42,570 bases of DNA from Clostridia bacterium (GCA_029226955.1 JAQXZA010000096.1:1-42570), one strand, 5' to 3'. Numbered from the stretch's first letter, positions 16,632-25,962 are shown. Numbers and translations: made by a program. Notes: a model not told the origin generated them from the sequence alone.

Positions 16632-19412
16632 TCATAAATGAATTTCTGCTTTACTGCCGCCTTTTTCGTCTTTTGTGATAACGATTTGGCGGTTAATACT
16701 TTCTTTCAGCTTGTCTATATGAGAAATAATACCGACAAGACAGTTGCCGGAACTAAGACTGTTAAGTACATTTATAGATACATCAAGTTTTCCGTCGTCA
16801 AGAGAACCAAATCCCTCATCAATGAACATAGTATCAAGCTGTATTCCGCCCGCACGGGACTGTATTTCATCTGCAAAACCGAGTGCAAGAGAAAGTGACG
16901 CCATAAAAGACTCACCGCCTGAAAGCGACTGTGAAGTACGCTGTGTACCGTTATAATGGTCAATGATATTTATATCAAGTCCTGTTTTCTGCTGATTGCT
17001 TTTTGGAGTATCATCACGAATAAACTCATACTGACCTCCGCTCATCTGCATAAATCGTGTGTTTGCCTTTGCAAGAATATTATCCAGAAAGCTCATCTGA
17101 ACAAGAGCTTCAAGGTTGATTTTTTGTTTTCCGCTGAGTTTTCCGTTAGCCGTATCCGACAAAAGTGAAATACGACTGTATTTTTTTTCGGCTGATGTCA
17201 GTTTTGAGGAATTTGACCTGATTTTCTGACCGGCTGTACCGTTTGCATTTCGGCGGAATAAAATATCGTTATTCTGTCGGTTAAGGTCATCACTTTGGAT
17301 TTTTAAGTTATTGATTTTTTCTTCAAGTTCCGACAGCGGTTCCTGTTCGGAATTTTCAAGCTGTTTTTTCAGTGTTTCAGACGAATAAGTATATGTTTCT
17401 ATATCGCTTTTGCACTGTTCAAGCTGAACACGTGCCTGTTCATAGGCTGTGTTAAGGGTTGTGCGTTTTTTAGTCATTTGTAAAACGGCATTTTCAGCGT
17501 CCTGTTTTGTCTTATAGACAAGTCGTGACGAAAGTTCATTTGCTTGTTTTGTAAAGTTCTGTATATTCTGTTCGTTAAGAGCAATATTTTTTTCATATTC
17601 CGCATATTGTACGGTCAGAGTTTCAAGCTGTTTACGGATATTTTCGCTTTGTTTTTCAAGTTTGTTTTTTTCTTCTATCAGGCTGTTGTATTCATTAAGT
17701 TTTATACTCAGACTGTCAATATTGCTTTTGTAGTATTTGCCTTTTTCGATAACGGCATTTTTTAATTCTCCGACATCAGAATATTCTGTGAACCATTGTT
17801 TTGCAATGTCGCTGATTTTTTGGTTCAGAGTTTCAAGAGTACCCTTTATTTTTTCGGCTTCTGCGTTGCTGTCTGACGCTTTTTTAGCCGACTTTTCGTA
17901 TTCTTTTTTTGCCTCGTTTACATCTTTTTCAGACGGTGAATGGTTTTCCAGCGTTGCAAGGCAAGGGTGTATTGTTGAGCCGCATACCGGACATTTTTCA
18001 CCGTCTTTGAGTGTTCGTGCGATAATTCCCGCCTGTGCGTCAAGAAATCTGCGGTTGAGTTCTGAATAATAAGCATATTTTTTATCGGCTGTTTTTTGCA
18101 GTTCAAGAAATTCATTATACTGTTGTTCGTATTTTTCATTAGTTTCCAGATATAAAAGTATATCTTTATAAAGGGCTTTAATCTGTTTGCGTTTTTCTTC
18201 GTACATATTTTTTTTGGAAAGGCAATTTTCTTTTTCCGCCTCAACATTTTTGAGTTCGTCAAGTCTTTTCCTTGTCTGTTCGGAAATATTTTTTGCCTTT
18301 TCCTGTTCGGATTCAATAGCTTTTTTTGTATTTTTATTTTTTACGAGTAATTGTTCAGTCTGTGACACTGACAACTGCAATTTACTGAGTTCTTCGTATG
18401 ACGGCATTTTTTCTTGCAAAAGTTTTATTTCACCGGAAATTTTTTCAGCTTGTTCTTTATACGGTTCAACCTGTTTTAATTTATCTTCAAATATCGCAAG
18501 CTGTTCCTGTGAAGTCTTTAACTTATGTTGTGCTGTTTCAAAAGCCTGTTTTGCTTTTTGTCTTTGTTGTGCCTTGCCTATTTTTATATGTATATCGTCT
18601 ATAAGTTTATTTGTTTCTTTAAGCTCAGATTCAATTTCTGATTGTTTTGCAGTGTCACTTTGTTCTATTTTTCTGATAATGTCGGTTATCTCGTCAACAT
18701 CAACAATAAAGTCACTGTTTTTTTGCTGTATTGCTGAAAATTCGGGATAAAGCACACTGTTTTTATCACATAAAAGTGAACGAACCGCCAAACACATATC
18801 ATTTCTGAGAATTTGAAGTTCTTCTTTGCTTTTGCTTTTTATTTCTGAAAGTCTGTTTTGCAAATTTCTGTATTTTTCCGTCTTGAAAATATTACACAGT
18901 ATATCAGCTCTTTCAGTTGTTGTGGCACTAAGAACTTTTCTGAAATCACCCTGTGCAATCATTGCAATCTGCTTGAATTTTTTTGCGTCAATTCCCACAA
19001 TTCTCTCAATACTTTTATCAATATTTCCCGTTTCGGTTCTCGGCGGAAGTTCGTGATATGTAAGCTCACTATATTTTTGTTGTTTAGTTGTTCCGCCGCC
19101 TCTTTTTGACGGACGTTCATAGGAAGGTCCTCTTTCAACCGTGTATGTTTTTCCGTTTGCAGTAAATTCCAGACGTACATAGGTTTTTACATCATCACGG
19201 GCATATTTACTTCTGAGCATAGATGATGTTCTGTCATTGCCGCTTGCCTCTCCGTAAAGTGCATAGCATATCGCATCAAATATTGTGGTTTTGCCCGCAC
19301 CTGTGTCACCTGTGATAAGATAAAGTCCTTTGCCGCCGAATTTCGTAAAGTTAATTTCGGTTTTATCGGCATAAGAGCCGAATGCTGAAATCGTAAGTTT
19401 ATTCGGTTTCAT
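16632..19412 (-). CDS. sbcC: Exonuclease subunit SbcC (Rad50-like ATPase)
   Basis: SbcC is the SMC-like ATPase of the SbcCD nuclease, which opens hairpins and processes DNA ends. The ABC head is split: Walker A GDTGAGKTT (35-43) lies near the N-terminus, with signature SLSGGESF and Walker B LDTMFIDEGFGSLD near the C-terminus (about residues 830-870). Two long coiled-coil arms lie between, with a zinc-hook CPVCG at about residue 477. I chose the ATG at 19412 (926 aa), which shares one base with the sbcD stop (TAATG) and follows GGGAGG. An upstream in-frame ATG at 19430 would lie over that ribosome site. No separate promoter is seen, so it is co-transcribed with sbcD. Confidence 0.95.
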   Translation of the reverse strand: MKPNKLTISAFGSYADKTEINFTKFGGKGLYLITGDTGAGKTTIFDAICYALYGEASGNDRTSSMLRSKYARDDVKTYVRLEFTANGKTYTVERGPSYERPSKRGGGTTKQQKYSELTYHELPPRTETGNIDKSIERIVGIDAKKFKQIAMIAQGDFRKVLSATTTERADILCNIFKTEKYRNLQNRLSEIKSKSKEELQILRNDMCLAVRSLLCDKNSVLYPEFSAIQQKNSDFIVDVDEITDIIRKIEQSDTAKQSEIESELKETNKLIDDIHIKIGKAQQRQKAKQAFETAQHKLKTSQEQLAIFEDKLKQVEPYKEQAEKISGEIKLLQEKMPSYEELSKLQLSVSQTEQLLVKNKNTKKAIESEQEKAKNISEQTRKRLDELKNVEAEKENCLSKKNMYEEKRKQIKALYKDILLYLETNEKYEQQYNEFLELQKTADKKYAYYSELNRRFLDAQAGIIARTLKDGEKCPVCGSTIHPCLATLENHSPSEKDVNEAKKEYEKSAKKASDSNAEAEKIKGTLETLNQKISDIAKQWFTEYSDVGELKNAVIEKGKYYKSNIDSLSIKLNEYNSLIEEKNKLEKQSENIRKQLETLTVQYAEYEKNIALNEQNIQNFTKQANELSSRLVYKTKQDAENAVLQMTKKRTTLNTAYEQARVQLEQCKSDIETYTYSSETLKKQLENSEQEPLSELEEKINNLKIQSDDLNRQNNDILFRRNANGTAGQKIRSNSSKLTSAEKKYSRISLLSDTANGKLSGKQKINLEALVQMSFLDNILAKANTRFMQMSGGQYEFIRDDTPKSNQQKTGLDINIIDHYNGTQRTSQSLSGGESFMASLSLALGFADEIQSRAGGIQLDTMFIDEGFGSLDDGKLDVSINVLNSLSSGNCLVGIISHIDKLKESINRQIVITKDEKGGSKAEIHL

Positions 19413-20584
19413 TATTCTTCTACCTCCCATATTTCAGAAATTAAATTTTCAAGAATTTTCTTGTCCTCGTCAGTCAGGTTTTCGTTATTCTGTCTTTGGA
19501 ATAATTCGCCGAAAAATTCAAGCGGTGTTTTGCTTTCGTATTTCTTATATACATCTGCTGAGTTATTCTGAGATGTGCGGGCATTATCATATACAGCCGA
19601 CATAATGTTCGGGTAAATTGTCCTGAGTTTCTGCACAACATCGGGTATATAGTCATCATCTGTAAGAACCGCATAAATATAATCATTAACTGCTGTTCCC
19701 TCATAGTTTTCTTTTGAAACAAGGTCTTCATATTTTCCACTGATTTGACGCATATCGTTTTTTGGTTTAAGCGGAATTTCGTCAATTTTCAACGTACCTT
19801 TTTCGTTGAGTTCAACAACAGTAAGTGACTTTTGTTTATCTATCTCTTCCAGAGAATATTTAAGCGGTGTACCACAGTAACGCACTGACGGACTGCCGAC
19901 ATTCTGCGGTTGGTGAATATGTCCGAGTGCAGTATAATCAAAAACATCAAAGACATATTTTTCAACATTATCAATTCCGCCAACATTGTAAACTTCTTTG
20001 TCATTGTCAGGTTCTCTGAAATTTATGCTTGTTTCTGACTTTGACAGCTTTGCATTTCCAACAAACTGGTGTGCGACAAGTACATTACGTTTTGATGTAT
20101 CGACATTCATTCTGTCAATTACATACTTAACTGCGTCCGTATAATTTTCAAATTCCTCCTGATATACATTTCTGACATCAACAGGCTTTATAAACGGCAA
20201 AAGATATATATTTACTTCGCCGTATTCATCTTTAAGCGTTATGGGTTCAATGTCGCCGCTGAGTGATTTTGAAATATAAATTCCCTTGTCGGTTATAAAT
20301 TTTGAACAGTAAGAAAGTCTGTCTGCCGAATCGTGATTGCCGCTTATTACAAACACGGGTATATGTATTTTCCAAAGATTTTCCAGAAACTGCTCAAAAA
20401 GTCTTATTGCCTCAACCTGTGCAACACCTGTGTCAAAAACATCTCCCGCAATAATAATACCGTCAGGCTGTATTTCGGGTATCATTTCAAGTATCTTTTC
20501 CAGAATATACTTTTGTTCGTCAATCATAGAAAAGCCGCTTACTTTTTTGCCGAGATGTAAGTCCGAAAGATGTATAAATTTCAT
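19412..20584 (-). CDS. sbcD: Exonuclease subunit SbcD (Mre11-like nuclease)
   Basis: This is the metallophosphoesterase nuclease of SbcCD. The calcineurin-like metal site is complete: D8 and H10 (SDLHLG), D48 (GDVFD), N83-H84 (GNHD), VAHQ and GHIH. The C-terminal third is the capping and SbcC-binding region. The 390-aa length is normal. The ATG at 20584 follows GAAAGGAG. The coupled order sbcD-sbcC with one-base overlap is the usual operon. Confidence 0.95.
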   Translation of the reverse strand: MKFIHLSDLHLGKKVSGFSMIDEQKYILEKILEMIPEIQPDGIIIAGDVFDTGVAQVEAIRLFEQFLENLWKIHIPVFVISGNHDSADRLSYCSKFITDKGIYISKSLSGDIEPITLKDEYGEVNIYLLPFIKPVDVRNVYQEEFENYTDAVKYVIDRMNVDTSKRNVLVAHQFVGNAKLSKSETSINFREPDNDKEVYNVGGIDNVEKYVFDVFDYTALGHIHQPQNVGSPSVRYCGTPLKYSLEEIDKQKSLTVVELNEKGTLKIDEIPLKPKNDMRQISGKYEDLVSKENYEGTAVNDYIYAVLTDDDYIPDVVQKLRTIYPNIMSAVYDNARTSQNNSADVYKKYESKTPLEFFGELFQRQNNENLTDEDKKILENLISEIWEVEE

Positions 20585-20625
20585 TGGTTTTCTCCTTTCG
20601 CTTTGTAAAAAGTTATTTTTTCTTT

Positions 20626-20634
20626 ATTATAACA
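20626..20634 (-). promoter_or_regulatory. Extended -10 promoter for sbcDC
   Basis: TGTTATAAT (extended -10) on the minus strand about 42 bp upstream of sbcD. No good -35 is seen. Confidence 0.45.
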
Positions 20635-20663
20635 TATTTAAAGGGCAATTTTTTGGACTTTTT

Positions 20664-20706
20664 AAATAAAAATTTCGGTATATAAGACTTATTGTCCTAT
20701 ATACCG
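20664..20706 (-). terminator. Intrinsic terminator of the ABC exporter operon
   Basis: CGGTATATA (20676-20684) pairs with TATATACCG (20698-20706). On the minus strand it is followed by AAATTTTTATTT. Confidence 0.8.
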
Positions 20707-20717
20707 AATAATTGACA

Positions 20718-21380
20718 TCAGATTATTTTTCCGTCAGAAATTTCTATTTTTCTTTTGCAAGCGTCTGCAACACCCATATCGTGAGTAATAATTACAACAG
20801 TTTTGCCGTCAGCGTTAAGAGATTTAAACAGTTCCATTATTTCTGCTGAGGTTTTTGTGTCCAATGCACCTGTCGGCTCATCAGCAAGAATAAACGACGG
20901 ATTGTTGACTATTGCCCTTGCGATTGCAACACGTTGTTTTTGTCCGCCGGACAGCTTATTAACAGGCTTGTTTGCAAGCTCCTTAATGCCTGTCTTTTCA
21001 AGTGCGTCAAGAGCAAGGTCTTTTAATTTGCCTTTTTTCTTTTTGCTGAAATACAGCGGAATTTTTACATTTTCAATTACGGTGTATTCCTCGACAAGTG
21101 CAAAATCCTGCATTACTATACCGACTTTTTCGTTGCGGATTTTTGCAAGCTTTTTGTCGGAAAGTTTATGCACGTCAATATCATCAATTTGGTATGTACC
21201 GCTTTCAAAGGTATCTATACAACCGATAATGTGAAGAAGTGTTGACTTGCCGGCACCTGATTTACCGATTATCGCAACCATTTCGCCGTCATTGATTGTC
21301 AGTGATACGTCAGTAAGTGCAGTAAAAGCATTTGACTTTTTATAATTGTAGGTTTTTGTAAGATTTTCAATTTTAATCAT
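20718..21380 (-). CDS. ABC transporter ATPase, MacB/LolD type
   Basis: This 220-aa ATPase belongs to the branch that works with FtsX/MacB-fold permeases to export peptides or lipoproteins or to act as a mechanotransducer. It has Walker A GKSGAGKST (39-47), LSGGQKQRV, Walker B SFILADEPTGALD and the HDMGVAD switch. It is the last gene of a three-gene operon, overlapping the upstream permease by four bases. No sensor kinase or regulator pair adjoins it, so a bacitracin-type resistance role (BceAB) is not supported. Confidence 0.9.
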   Translation of the reverse strand: MIKIENLTKTYNYKKSNAFTALTDVSLTINDGEMVAIIGKSGAGKSTLLHIIGCIDTFESGTYQIDDIDVHKLSDKKLAKIRNEKVGIVMQDFALVEEYTVIENVKIPLYFSKKKKGKLKDLALDALEKTGIKELANKPVNKLSGGQKQRVAIARAIVNNPSFILADEPTGALDTKTSAEIMELFKSLNADGKTVVIITHDMGVADACKRKIEISDGKII

Positions 21381-22606
21381 TCTGCATTCTCCTTTATTGT
21401 TTCTACGGGTGATGTACTTCTTATTACTGCATAGGGCAAAATTATCGACATAAGGAACATAAACGCCATAATTCCAATACTTATCAATAAATTATTCAGT
21501 TCAAATGACGCACCGATAAGATAGTTAAAGTTCATTAGCTGCATATATACAATTCCGCCAACTGTAAGAAGTCCAGACAGTACAAAAACAATAAGTACAT
21601 TTGCCGATATAATCTTGAAACAGTCTTTCCAGCGACAGCCGCACAAGAAGAATATTCCGAAATTTTTAACCTGTTTCATTGTTGAAATTGCAACCGAACC
21701 TGTCAGTCCCGAAAGCACAACAATCACAGCAACAAGAATAATCGGCAGCATTTTCATTAAATCGTTGTTCATTTCTTTTTTGCTTTCCGAAACCATTTCC
21801 GAAAAATCACATTCTAATGTACCGACGGTTTTAAGATATTCATTATTTTTTTTCTTTACCTCGTCGCTGACATCTGAACCGTATGAAATAAGCAGGTTTT
21901 CATCGCATATAATATTCCAGTTATCAGGATTTGCATTTGCGAAAAGGCTTTTACTGCCAAGCAAAAACGCTCCGACTGTTGAAACATTGCTGTCAAACGG
22001 TCTGAAAAGTCCGAATATACTCTTTTTGTTGTCAGCAAAAGCATAAGATGTATATCCGACAGGTTGGTAAGTATTATCAGTGAGAATACCCACAACAACA
22101 ACATCACCCATATCGGTATGATAAACCTTGTTAAGTTCTGTGTCAATACCTCCGGAAGCAACAACCTCAATCTGTCCCTGACTGTTCAGTTCTGATGAAC
22201 ACCAGCGTCCAGCCAAGAGCGGAAGTCTTAATTTACTAAGCACATCACTGTCAAGCAGTATATAATCAACCTTGCCGTAATCATAAAACAGCTTTGATGA
22301 CGGTTCAGTTTCAAGCATTGATTGAAGAATATCTGTCGTTATAATTCTTACATCACCTTCAAGATTTTTACGGATATTATCCATATCCTCCTCAGTAAAT
22401 GGCATATCACTGTCAATATAAACTGCAACACCCTCGTTATTATTAAGAATATCCTCGTATGGCTTATAAAGCATAGACTTGCTGTTATATGATGCGATAA
22501 CCACATTTGAAAGAATAATCAGGGCGGCAATTTCAATTATGAGTATCACATTGAAAAGAAGTTTATGAACAAACATATTATAAGCAATTTTTAAATACTT
22601 CATCAT
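21377..22606 (-). CDS. MacB/FtsX-fold ABC permease (second)
   Basis: The 409-aa protein has one TM helix at about 14-37, an extracellular domain of about 240 residues, then three TM helices at about 287-310, 333-360 and 375-397: the MacB-like topology. No substrate motif is recognised. It overlaps both neighbours by four bases (ATGA type). Together with the first permease it should form a heterodimer served by the ATPase. Confidence 0.8.
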   Translation of the reverse strand: MMKYLKIAYNMFVHKLLFNVILIIEIAALIILSNVVIASYNSKSMLYKPYEDILNNNEGVAVYIDSDMPFTEEDMDNIRKNLEGDVRIITTDILQSMLETEPSSKLFYDYGKVDYILLDSDVLSKLRLPLLAGRWCSSELNSQGQIEVVASGGIDTELNKVYHTDMGDVVVVGILTDNTYQPVGYTSYAFADNKKSIFGLFRPFDSNVSTVGAFLLGSKSLFANANPDNWNIICDENLLISYGSDVSDEVKKKNNEYLKTVGTLECDFSEMVSESKKEMNNDLMKMLPIILVAVIVVLSGLTGSVAISTMKQVKNFGIFFLCGCRWKDCFKIISANVLIVFVLSGLLTVGGIVYMQLMNFNYLIGASFELNNLLISIGIMAFMFLMSIILPYAVIRSTSPVETIKENAE

Positions 22607-23886
22607 TTAGCCCCCTTTTTACTTTCAACTATTGTTTTATGCACAAGCGGAATAAGATTCAACGACATAATTATAATTCCGATTACAAGATATGCGGCAA
22701 AGACATTTAAATATATCTGTAATGTAAAGAACTCCGCAAATGTCGGGAACACAAGTGCAATAAGGTTAATCAATCCATAATGGAATATCAATGCACCGAT
22801 TAAATATGTAACAATAAGCGTAATTATTATTTCGGTTATGTATAACAGGAACGATTTTATTTTATCTGCACCGCAAAGACGGCAAACCGCAATAGTTTTT
22901 TGTCTTTTTGACATTACATACGTATAAAGTCTTGCAACATTCAGAAGTACAACCGCAATAAGAATAAACGAAACAACATAAACCATATTGTTGAATTGCT
23001 TTTCGGCAAGTGGCTGAGGCTCTGCCTCGTGTATGCCGCCTACTGCGTCCTGAGCGAACAGCGTTTTTATTGTATCGGTTATCTGTCCTCTTACTTCCTG
23101 AGGAATATCATCTGTCACCGTAAATGAAATACTACGTACCAAAAAATCATCATCAACATTAGGATATAATACAGCAAAACCTGTTGGCAGTGCGTAATCA
23201 CGTCCTGTTCCAAAACCGTTTGCTGTATCCTTCATTTTTGCAATAACATACTCGGTATTATTTATTTTTACAGTATCACCTTTTTTAGAGTTTTTAAAAA
23301 TTGTATTATAATTTGAATTATAATCAACGGATATTTTATTTCCTTCTCCGGCAAGTTCCGGAAAGCGTTCCGACAATAAGTCTTTGTTGGGATAATGCAC
23401 AGAATATTCCATAGTTAAGTTATCGTCGGTATATCCGTGAAATTCAAGAAAATTAAGATATTCACCACATACATCAATAACTTTATTAAGCCTTTCCTTT
23501 ATTTCGGAAAATTTAGGTATTGATTTATAATTAACCGGTATATTGAACATTGTTGTATCAGTACCTTCATTATCTAATAATTCATCAGCCTTTTTTTTAT
23601 CAATACCGCTGTATAAAAGTTTGCCTGTTTCCCTATCATATATAATATAGTAAAATAACTGATCATTTTCATCAGAACCAGAAGAATATTGTTGAAAATT
23701 TATTCCGTAGGCAGCTTTATAGTATGGTAATTCTTCCTGTTCGGTCGGTGTAACTGCGTCAATCATACCCGCAACTGTTAAAGATGATATAACGCACACA
23801 ATCTGCGTTATGATTATGAAAACAAAAAGTACAGGTTTGTTTTTTATAAATAATTTCAGATTTTTAAATATCAGTGAAAACCACAC
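22603..23886 (-). CDS. MacB/FtsX-fold ABC permease (first)
   Basis: It has one TM helix (about 15-40 in this numbering), a larger extracellular domain (about 260 residues), then three C-terminal TM helices with the KRQKTIAVCRLCGADKIKS segment typical of this fold between TM2 and TM3. I chose the GTG start at 23886 because AAAGGAGG stands 7 bases upstream; a longer TTG-started frame to 23928 would cover that ribosome site. The two permeases differ clearly, so this is a heterodimeric exporter. Its substrate is unknown. Confidence 0.78.
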   Translation of the reverse strand: MWFSLIFKNLKLFIKNKPVLFVFIIITQIVCVISSLTVAGMIDAVTPTEQEELPYYKAAYGINFQQYSSGSDENDQLFYYIIYDRETGKLLYSGIDKKKADELLDNEGTDTTMFNIPVNYKSIPKFSEIKERLNKVIDVCGEYLNFLEFHGYTDDNLTMEYSVHYPNKDLLSERFPELAGEGNKISVDYNSNYNTIFKNSKKGDTVKINNTEYVIAKMKDTANGFGTGRDYALPTGFAVLYPNVDDDFLVRSISFTVTDDIPQEVRGQITDTIKTLFAQDAVGGIHEAEPQPLAEKQFNNMVYVVSFILIAVVLLNVARLYTYVMSKRQKTIAVCRLCGADKIKSFLLYITEIIITLIVTYLIGALIFHYGLINLIALVFPTFAEFFTLQIYLNVFAAYLVIGIIIMSLNLIPLVHKTIVESKKGAK

Positions 23887-23946
23887 GACTTTTCCTCCTT
23901 TGAAAGCAATTTTATTTTCTGAATACAAAACACATTTGCTAAAAAT

Positions 23947-23976
23947 ATTATATCACCGATTATCACTCACTGTCAA
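23947..23976 (-). promoter_or_regulatory. Consensus promoter of the ABC exporter operon
   Basis: TTGACA (23971-23976), 18-bp spacer, TATAAT (23947-23952) on the minus strand; both hexamers are perfect consensus. Confidence 0.9.
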
Positions 23977-23982
23977 TGTAGT

Positions 23983-23998
23983 TTACTTAAAAAAGTAA
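23983..23998. promoter_or_regulatory. Candidate operator upstream of the exporter promoter
   Basis: TTACTT-AAAA-AAGTAA is a perfect 6-bp dyad starting 6 bp upstream of the -35 box, a position suited to an activator. Confidence 0.45.
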
Positions 23999-24037
23999 TC
24001 TTTGTCAGATACTCACTAAATACACTGTCGTTTATTG

Positions 24038-24070
24038 TCTATAATTGATAAATAATATATCAATTATAGA
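24038..24070. promoter_or_regulatory. Perfect 13-bp inverted repeat of unknown role
   Basis: TCTATAATTGATA and TATCAATTATAGA are separated by 7 bp. It lies between the popT-like gene terminator and the exporter promoter. There is no U-tract next to it, so it looks more like a protein-binding site than a terminator. Confidence 0.6.
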
Positions 24071-24103
24071 AATAATTTTTATGTTATACCAAAAATCAAA
24101 CAA

Positions 24104-24148
24104 ACAAAAAGCGAGTGCATTTCCTGTACGAAAACAAGAAATGCACTC
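24104..24148 (-). terminator. Intrinsic terminator of the DUF368 gene
   Basis: GAGTGCATTTC (24113-24123) pairs perfectly with GAAATGCACTC (24138-24148). On the minus strand it is followed by GCTTTTTGTTTGTTTG. Confidence 0.85.
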
Positions 24149-24188
24149 ACAAGGTTATGTATTTATTTGTGCTTATGTGTTACAAAAA

Positions 24189-25139
24189 TCATTTATCCTC
24201 AACAAGCTGATTTTTACTTTTTTTGCTGAATTTTTCCTTTATTTTCTCACTGCCGAAAATAATTGATATTGCAAGACCGACAATCAATGCCAAAAGTGCA
24301 ATAACACTCTGCAAATCAATATTAAAGCCTGAATTGTTATAAACCGAGAAAATAGAACACGGTATTGATTTTGTATCTCCGACAGGTGTCAGCATTGCAT
24401 TATTATAAATAGAAAGCAGTGAACCGACCATAAGACCAATGATTGCAAAGAATGTCATTTGCGGGAATTTTTTAACGCATACATCAATCAGCTTTGCACC
24501 GCCGACAATTCCGACAACAATGCCAAGTCCGACAGGTATCAAAATCATTACGCTGTTCATAAAATTACTTGTAAGATGTGAGATTGAAAGCAAAACAGTA
24601 GAATAAAGACCTAATATCATAAGTATCATTGAACCGCTTACTCCCGGAATTATCATACACATTGCCGAAAGTGCCGAACCGAAAAACAGATAAAGCCAGT
24701 TTCCGATATTCATTTCAAATACGCCTGTTGATTCTTTCATACCCTCATTATTTACAAACGCAAGGGCAATCATTATTCCAAAGGCAATTACACACGGTAT
24801 GAGTGAAACAGGCTTGAACTTTGTTTCAAGTGCTTTTCTGAATACCAGCGGCAAACCTCCCACAATAAGACCGATAAAAAAGAAAAATGTCGGCAACGGG
24901 AAATTGTAAAGCAGATATTCAAGCAATTTTGAAAAAGCGAATATTCCGACTACTGCACCAATACCTATCGGGAGAAGATACATAAAGCTTTTTTTGAACT
25001 CTTTTCTCAGTCCCGTAAATGCGGCAAGCAGTTTGTCGTAAATATTCAGAATAACCGCCATTGTGCCGCCGCTGACACCCGGAATTATGTTTGCGACACC
25101 GACAATCATTCCGTAAATAATATTAAGTATAAATTTCAT
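24189..25139 (-). CDS. DUF368 family polyprenyl-phosphate transporter (PopT-like)
   Basis: DUF368 proteins are integral membrane carriers implicated in returning undecaprenyl phosphate across the membrane for cell-wall synthesis. The 316-aa sequence has about eight to ten hydrophobic segments and two copies of the signature IIPGVSG (18-24 and 163-169) in opposed halves, as expected for an inverted-repeat fold. It lies 14 bp downstream of a Cys-rich mini-protein gene and shares its promoter. The function is from family knowledge; nothing here shows the substrate directly. Confidence 0.88.
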   Translation of the reverse strand: MKFILNIIYGMIVGVANIIPGVSGGTMAVILNIYDKLLAAFTGLRKEFKKSFMYLLPIGIGAVVGIFAFSKLLEYLLYNFPLPTFFFFIGLIVGGLPLVFRKALETKFKPVSLIPCVIAFGIMIALAFVNNEGMKESTGVFEMNIGNWLYLFFGSALSAMCMIIPGVSGSMILMILGLYSTVLLSISHLTSNFMNSVMILIPVGLGIVVGIVGGAKLIDVCVKKFPQMTFFAIIGLMVGSLLSIYNNAMLTPVGDTKSIPCSIFSVYNNSGFNIDLQSVIALLALIVGLAISIIFGSEKIKEKFSKKSKNQLVEDK

Positions 25140-25153
25140 AATATTTCTCCTTG

Positions 25154-25336
25154 TTACATTTGTTTTCTGACAATTTTATATTCGTCGTCACGGCTGTAAT
25201 ACGGACAGCTTTCAAGCGAACCTGTCATAAACTTTGCAAATTCGTCCTCATCAAGATTTACAAGACATTCATAACATTCATAGTCTTCATTATATACATA
25301 ATTAGTACAGCTTTCGCAGCCCGAAAACTCTGCCAT
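25154..25336 (-). CDS. Cys-rich mini-protein, DUF6472-like
   Basis: This 60-aa acidic protein has five cysteines arranged as GCESC, YECYEC and SCPYY, ending DEYKIVRKQM. The pattern resembles the small clostridial DUF6472 proteins and could hold a metal or disulfides; I know of no tested function. I chose the ATG at 25336 because GGGGGAG lies before it; a frame from 25354 would include that site. The gap to the DUF368 gene is only 14 bp, so the two are co-transcribed. Confidence 0.75.
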   Translation of the reverse strand: MAEFSGCESCTNYVYNEDYECYECLVNLDEDEFAKFMTGSLESCPYYSRDDEYKIVRKQM

Positions 25337-25363
25337 AGTTCTCCCCCTTTCCATACTTTAACT

Positions 25364-25392
25364 ATATTATCATAACTGATTTTGAAATTCAA
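25364..25392 (-). promoter_or_regulatory. Promoter of the mini-protein/DUF368 operon
   Basis: TTGAAT (25387-25392), 17-bp spacer, TAATAT (25364-25369) on the minus strand. Confidence 0.6.
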
Positions 25393-25414
25393 CAGTGAAA
25401 AAAGTCTTATTTGC

Positions 25415-25951
25415 TTACCTTTTGTATATTCCTACACCGTATATGTCGGCTTTGAAATCATAAAACGGTATAATATGCGGCGGATAAACGCTGAACAGCA
25501 ATATCATAAATACAAACAAAAACAGCGACAACAATATCGGAATATAAAAAATTTCCGTTTTTACAGGTGATTTGAACATTCTGTACGACAAAAGCTGAAC
25601 AACATATAATATAGCATAAATTCCGCTATAAAAAAGCACCTCAGCAAAAATACCGTTCACAAACTGCCGCACAAACAGACAGTAAACAATCATAAGCACT
25701 GCAAAAACATAAAGCATTAAAATCTTTGCACACACAAAATGCAAAAGTGACGGACGAAGATATGACAGTTCAATCACTATCCACATTATATATGCCAATG
25801 CAAAGGGTTTGAGAGTTTCCCACGCACTGCTGTTTACGCTTGAAATAAGCACACTCCACACTGTGCCGCCTGATGTTATGTATGAAATATGCAGTACAAA
25901 TCCGAATACAAATATAACAGTTGCCCCGACAAAAGCAAAAATTCTGTTCAT
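25415..25951 (-). CDS. Integral membrane protein, DUF6512-like
   Basis: The 178-aa protein has about five to six TM helices and the segment SVNSSAWETLKPFALAYIMW, which resembles the SVNES-x-WEHLKL signature I recall from DUF6512 proteins. Function unknown. I chose the ATG at 25951, preceded by GGGGGAATGGGTT. An intrinsic terminator ends directly in that ribosome site, so this gene must be transcribed by readthrough from the upstream small gene. Confidence 0.72.
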   Translation of the reverse strand: MNRIFAFVGATVIFVFGFVLHISYITSGGTVWSVLISSVNSSAWETLKPFALAYIMWIVIELSYLRPSLLHFVCAKILMLYVFAVLMIVYCLFVRQFVNGIFAEVLFYSGIYAILYVVQLLSYRMFKSPVKTEIFYIPILLSLFLFVFMILLFSVYPPHIIPFYDFKADIYGVGIYKR

Positions 25952-25962
25952 AACCCATTCCC

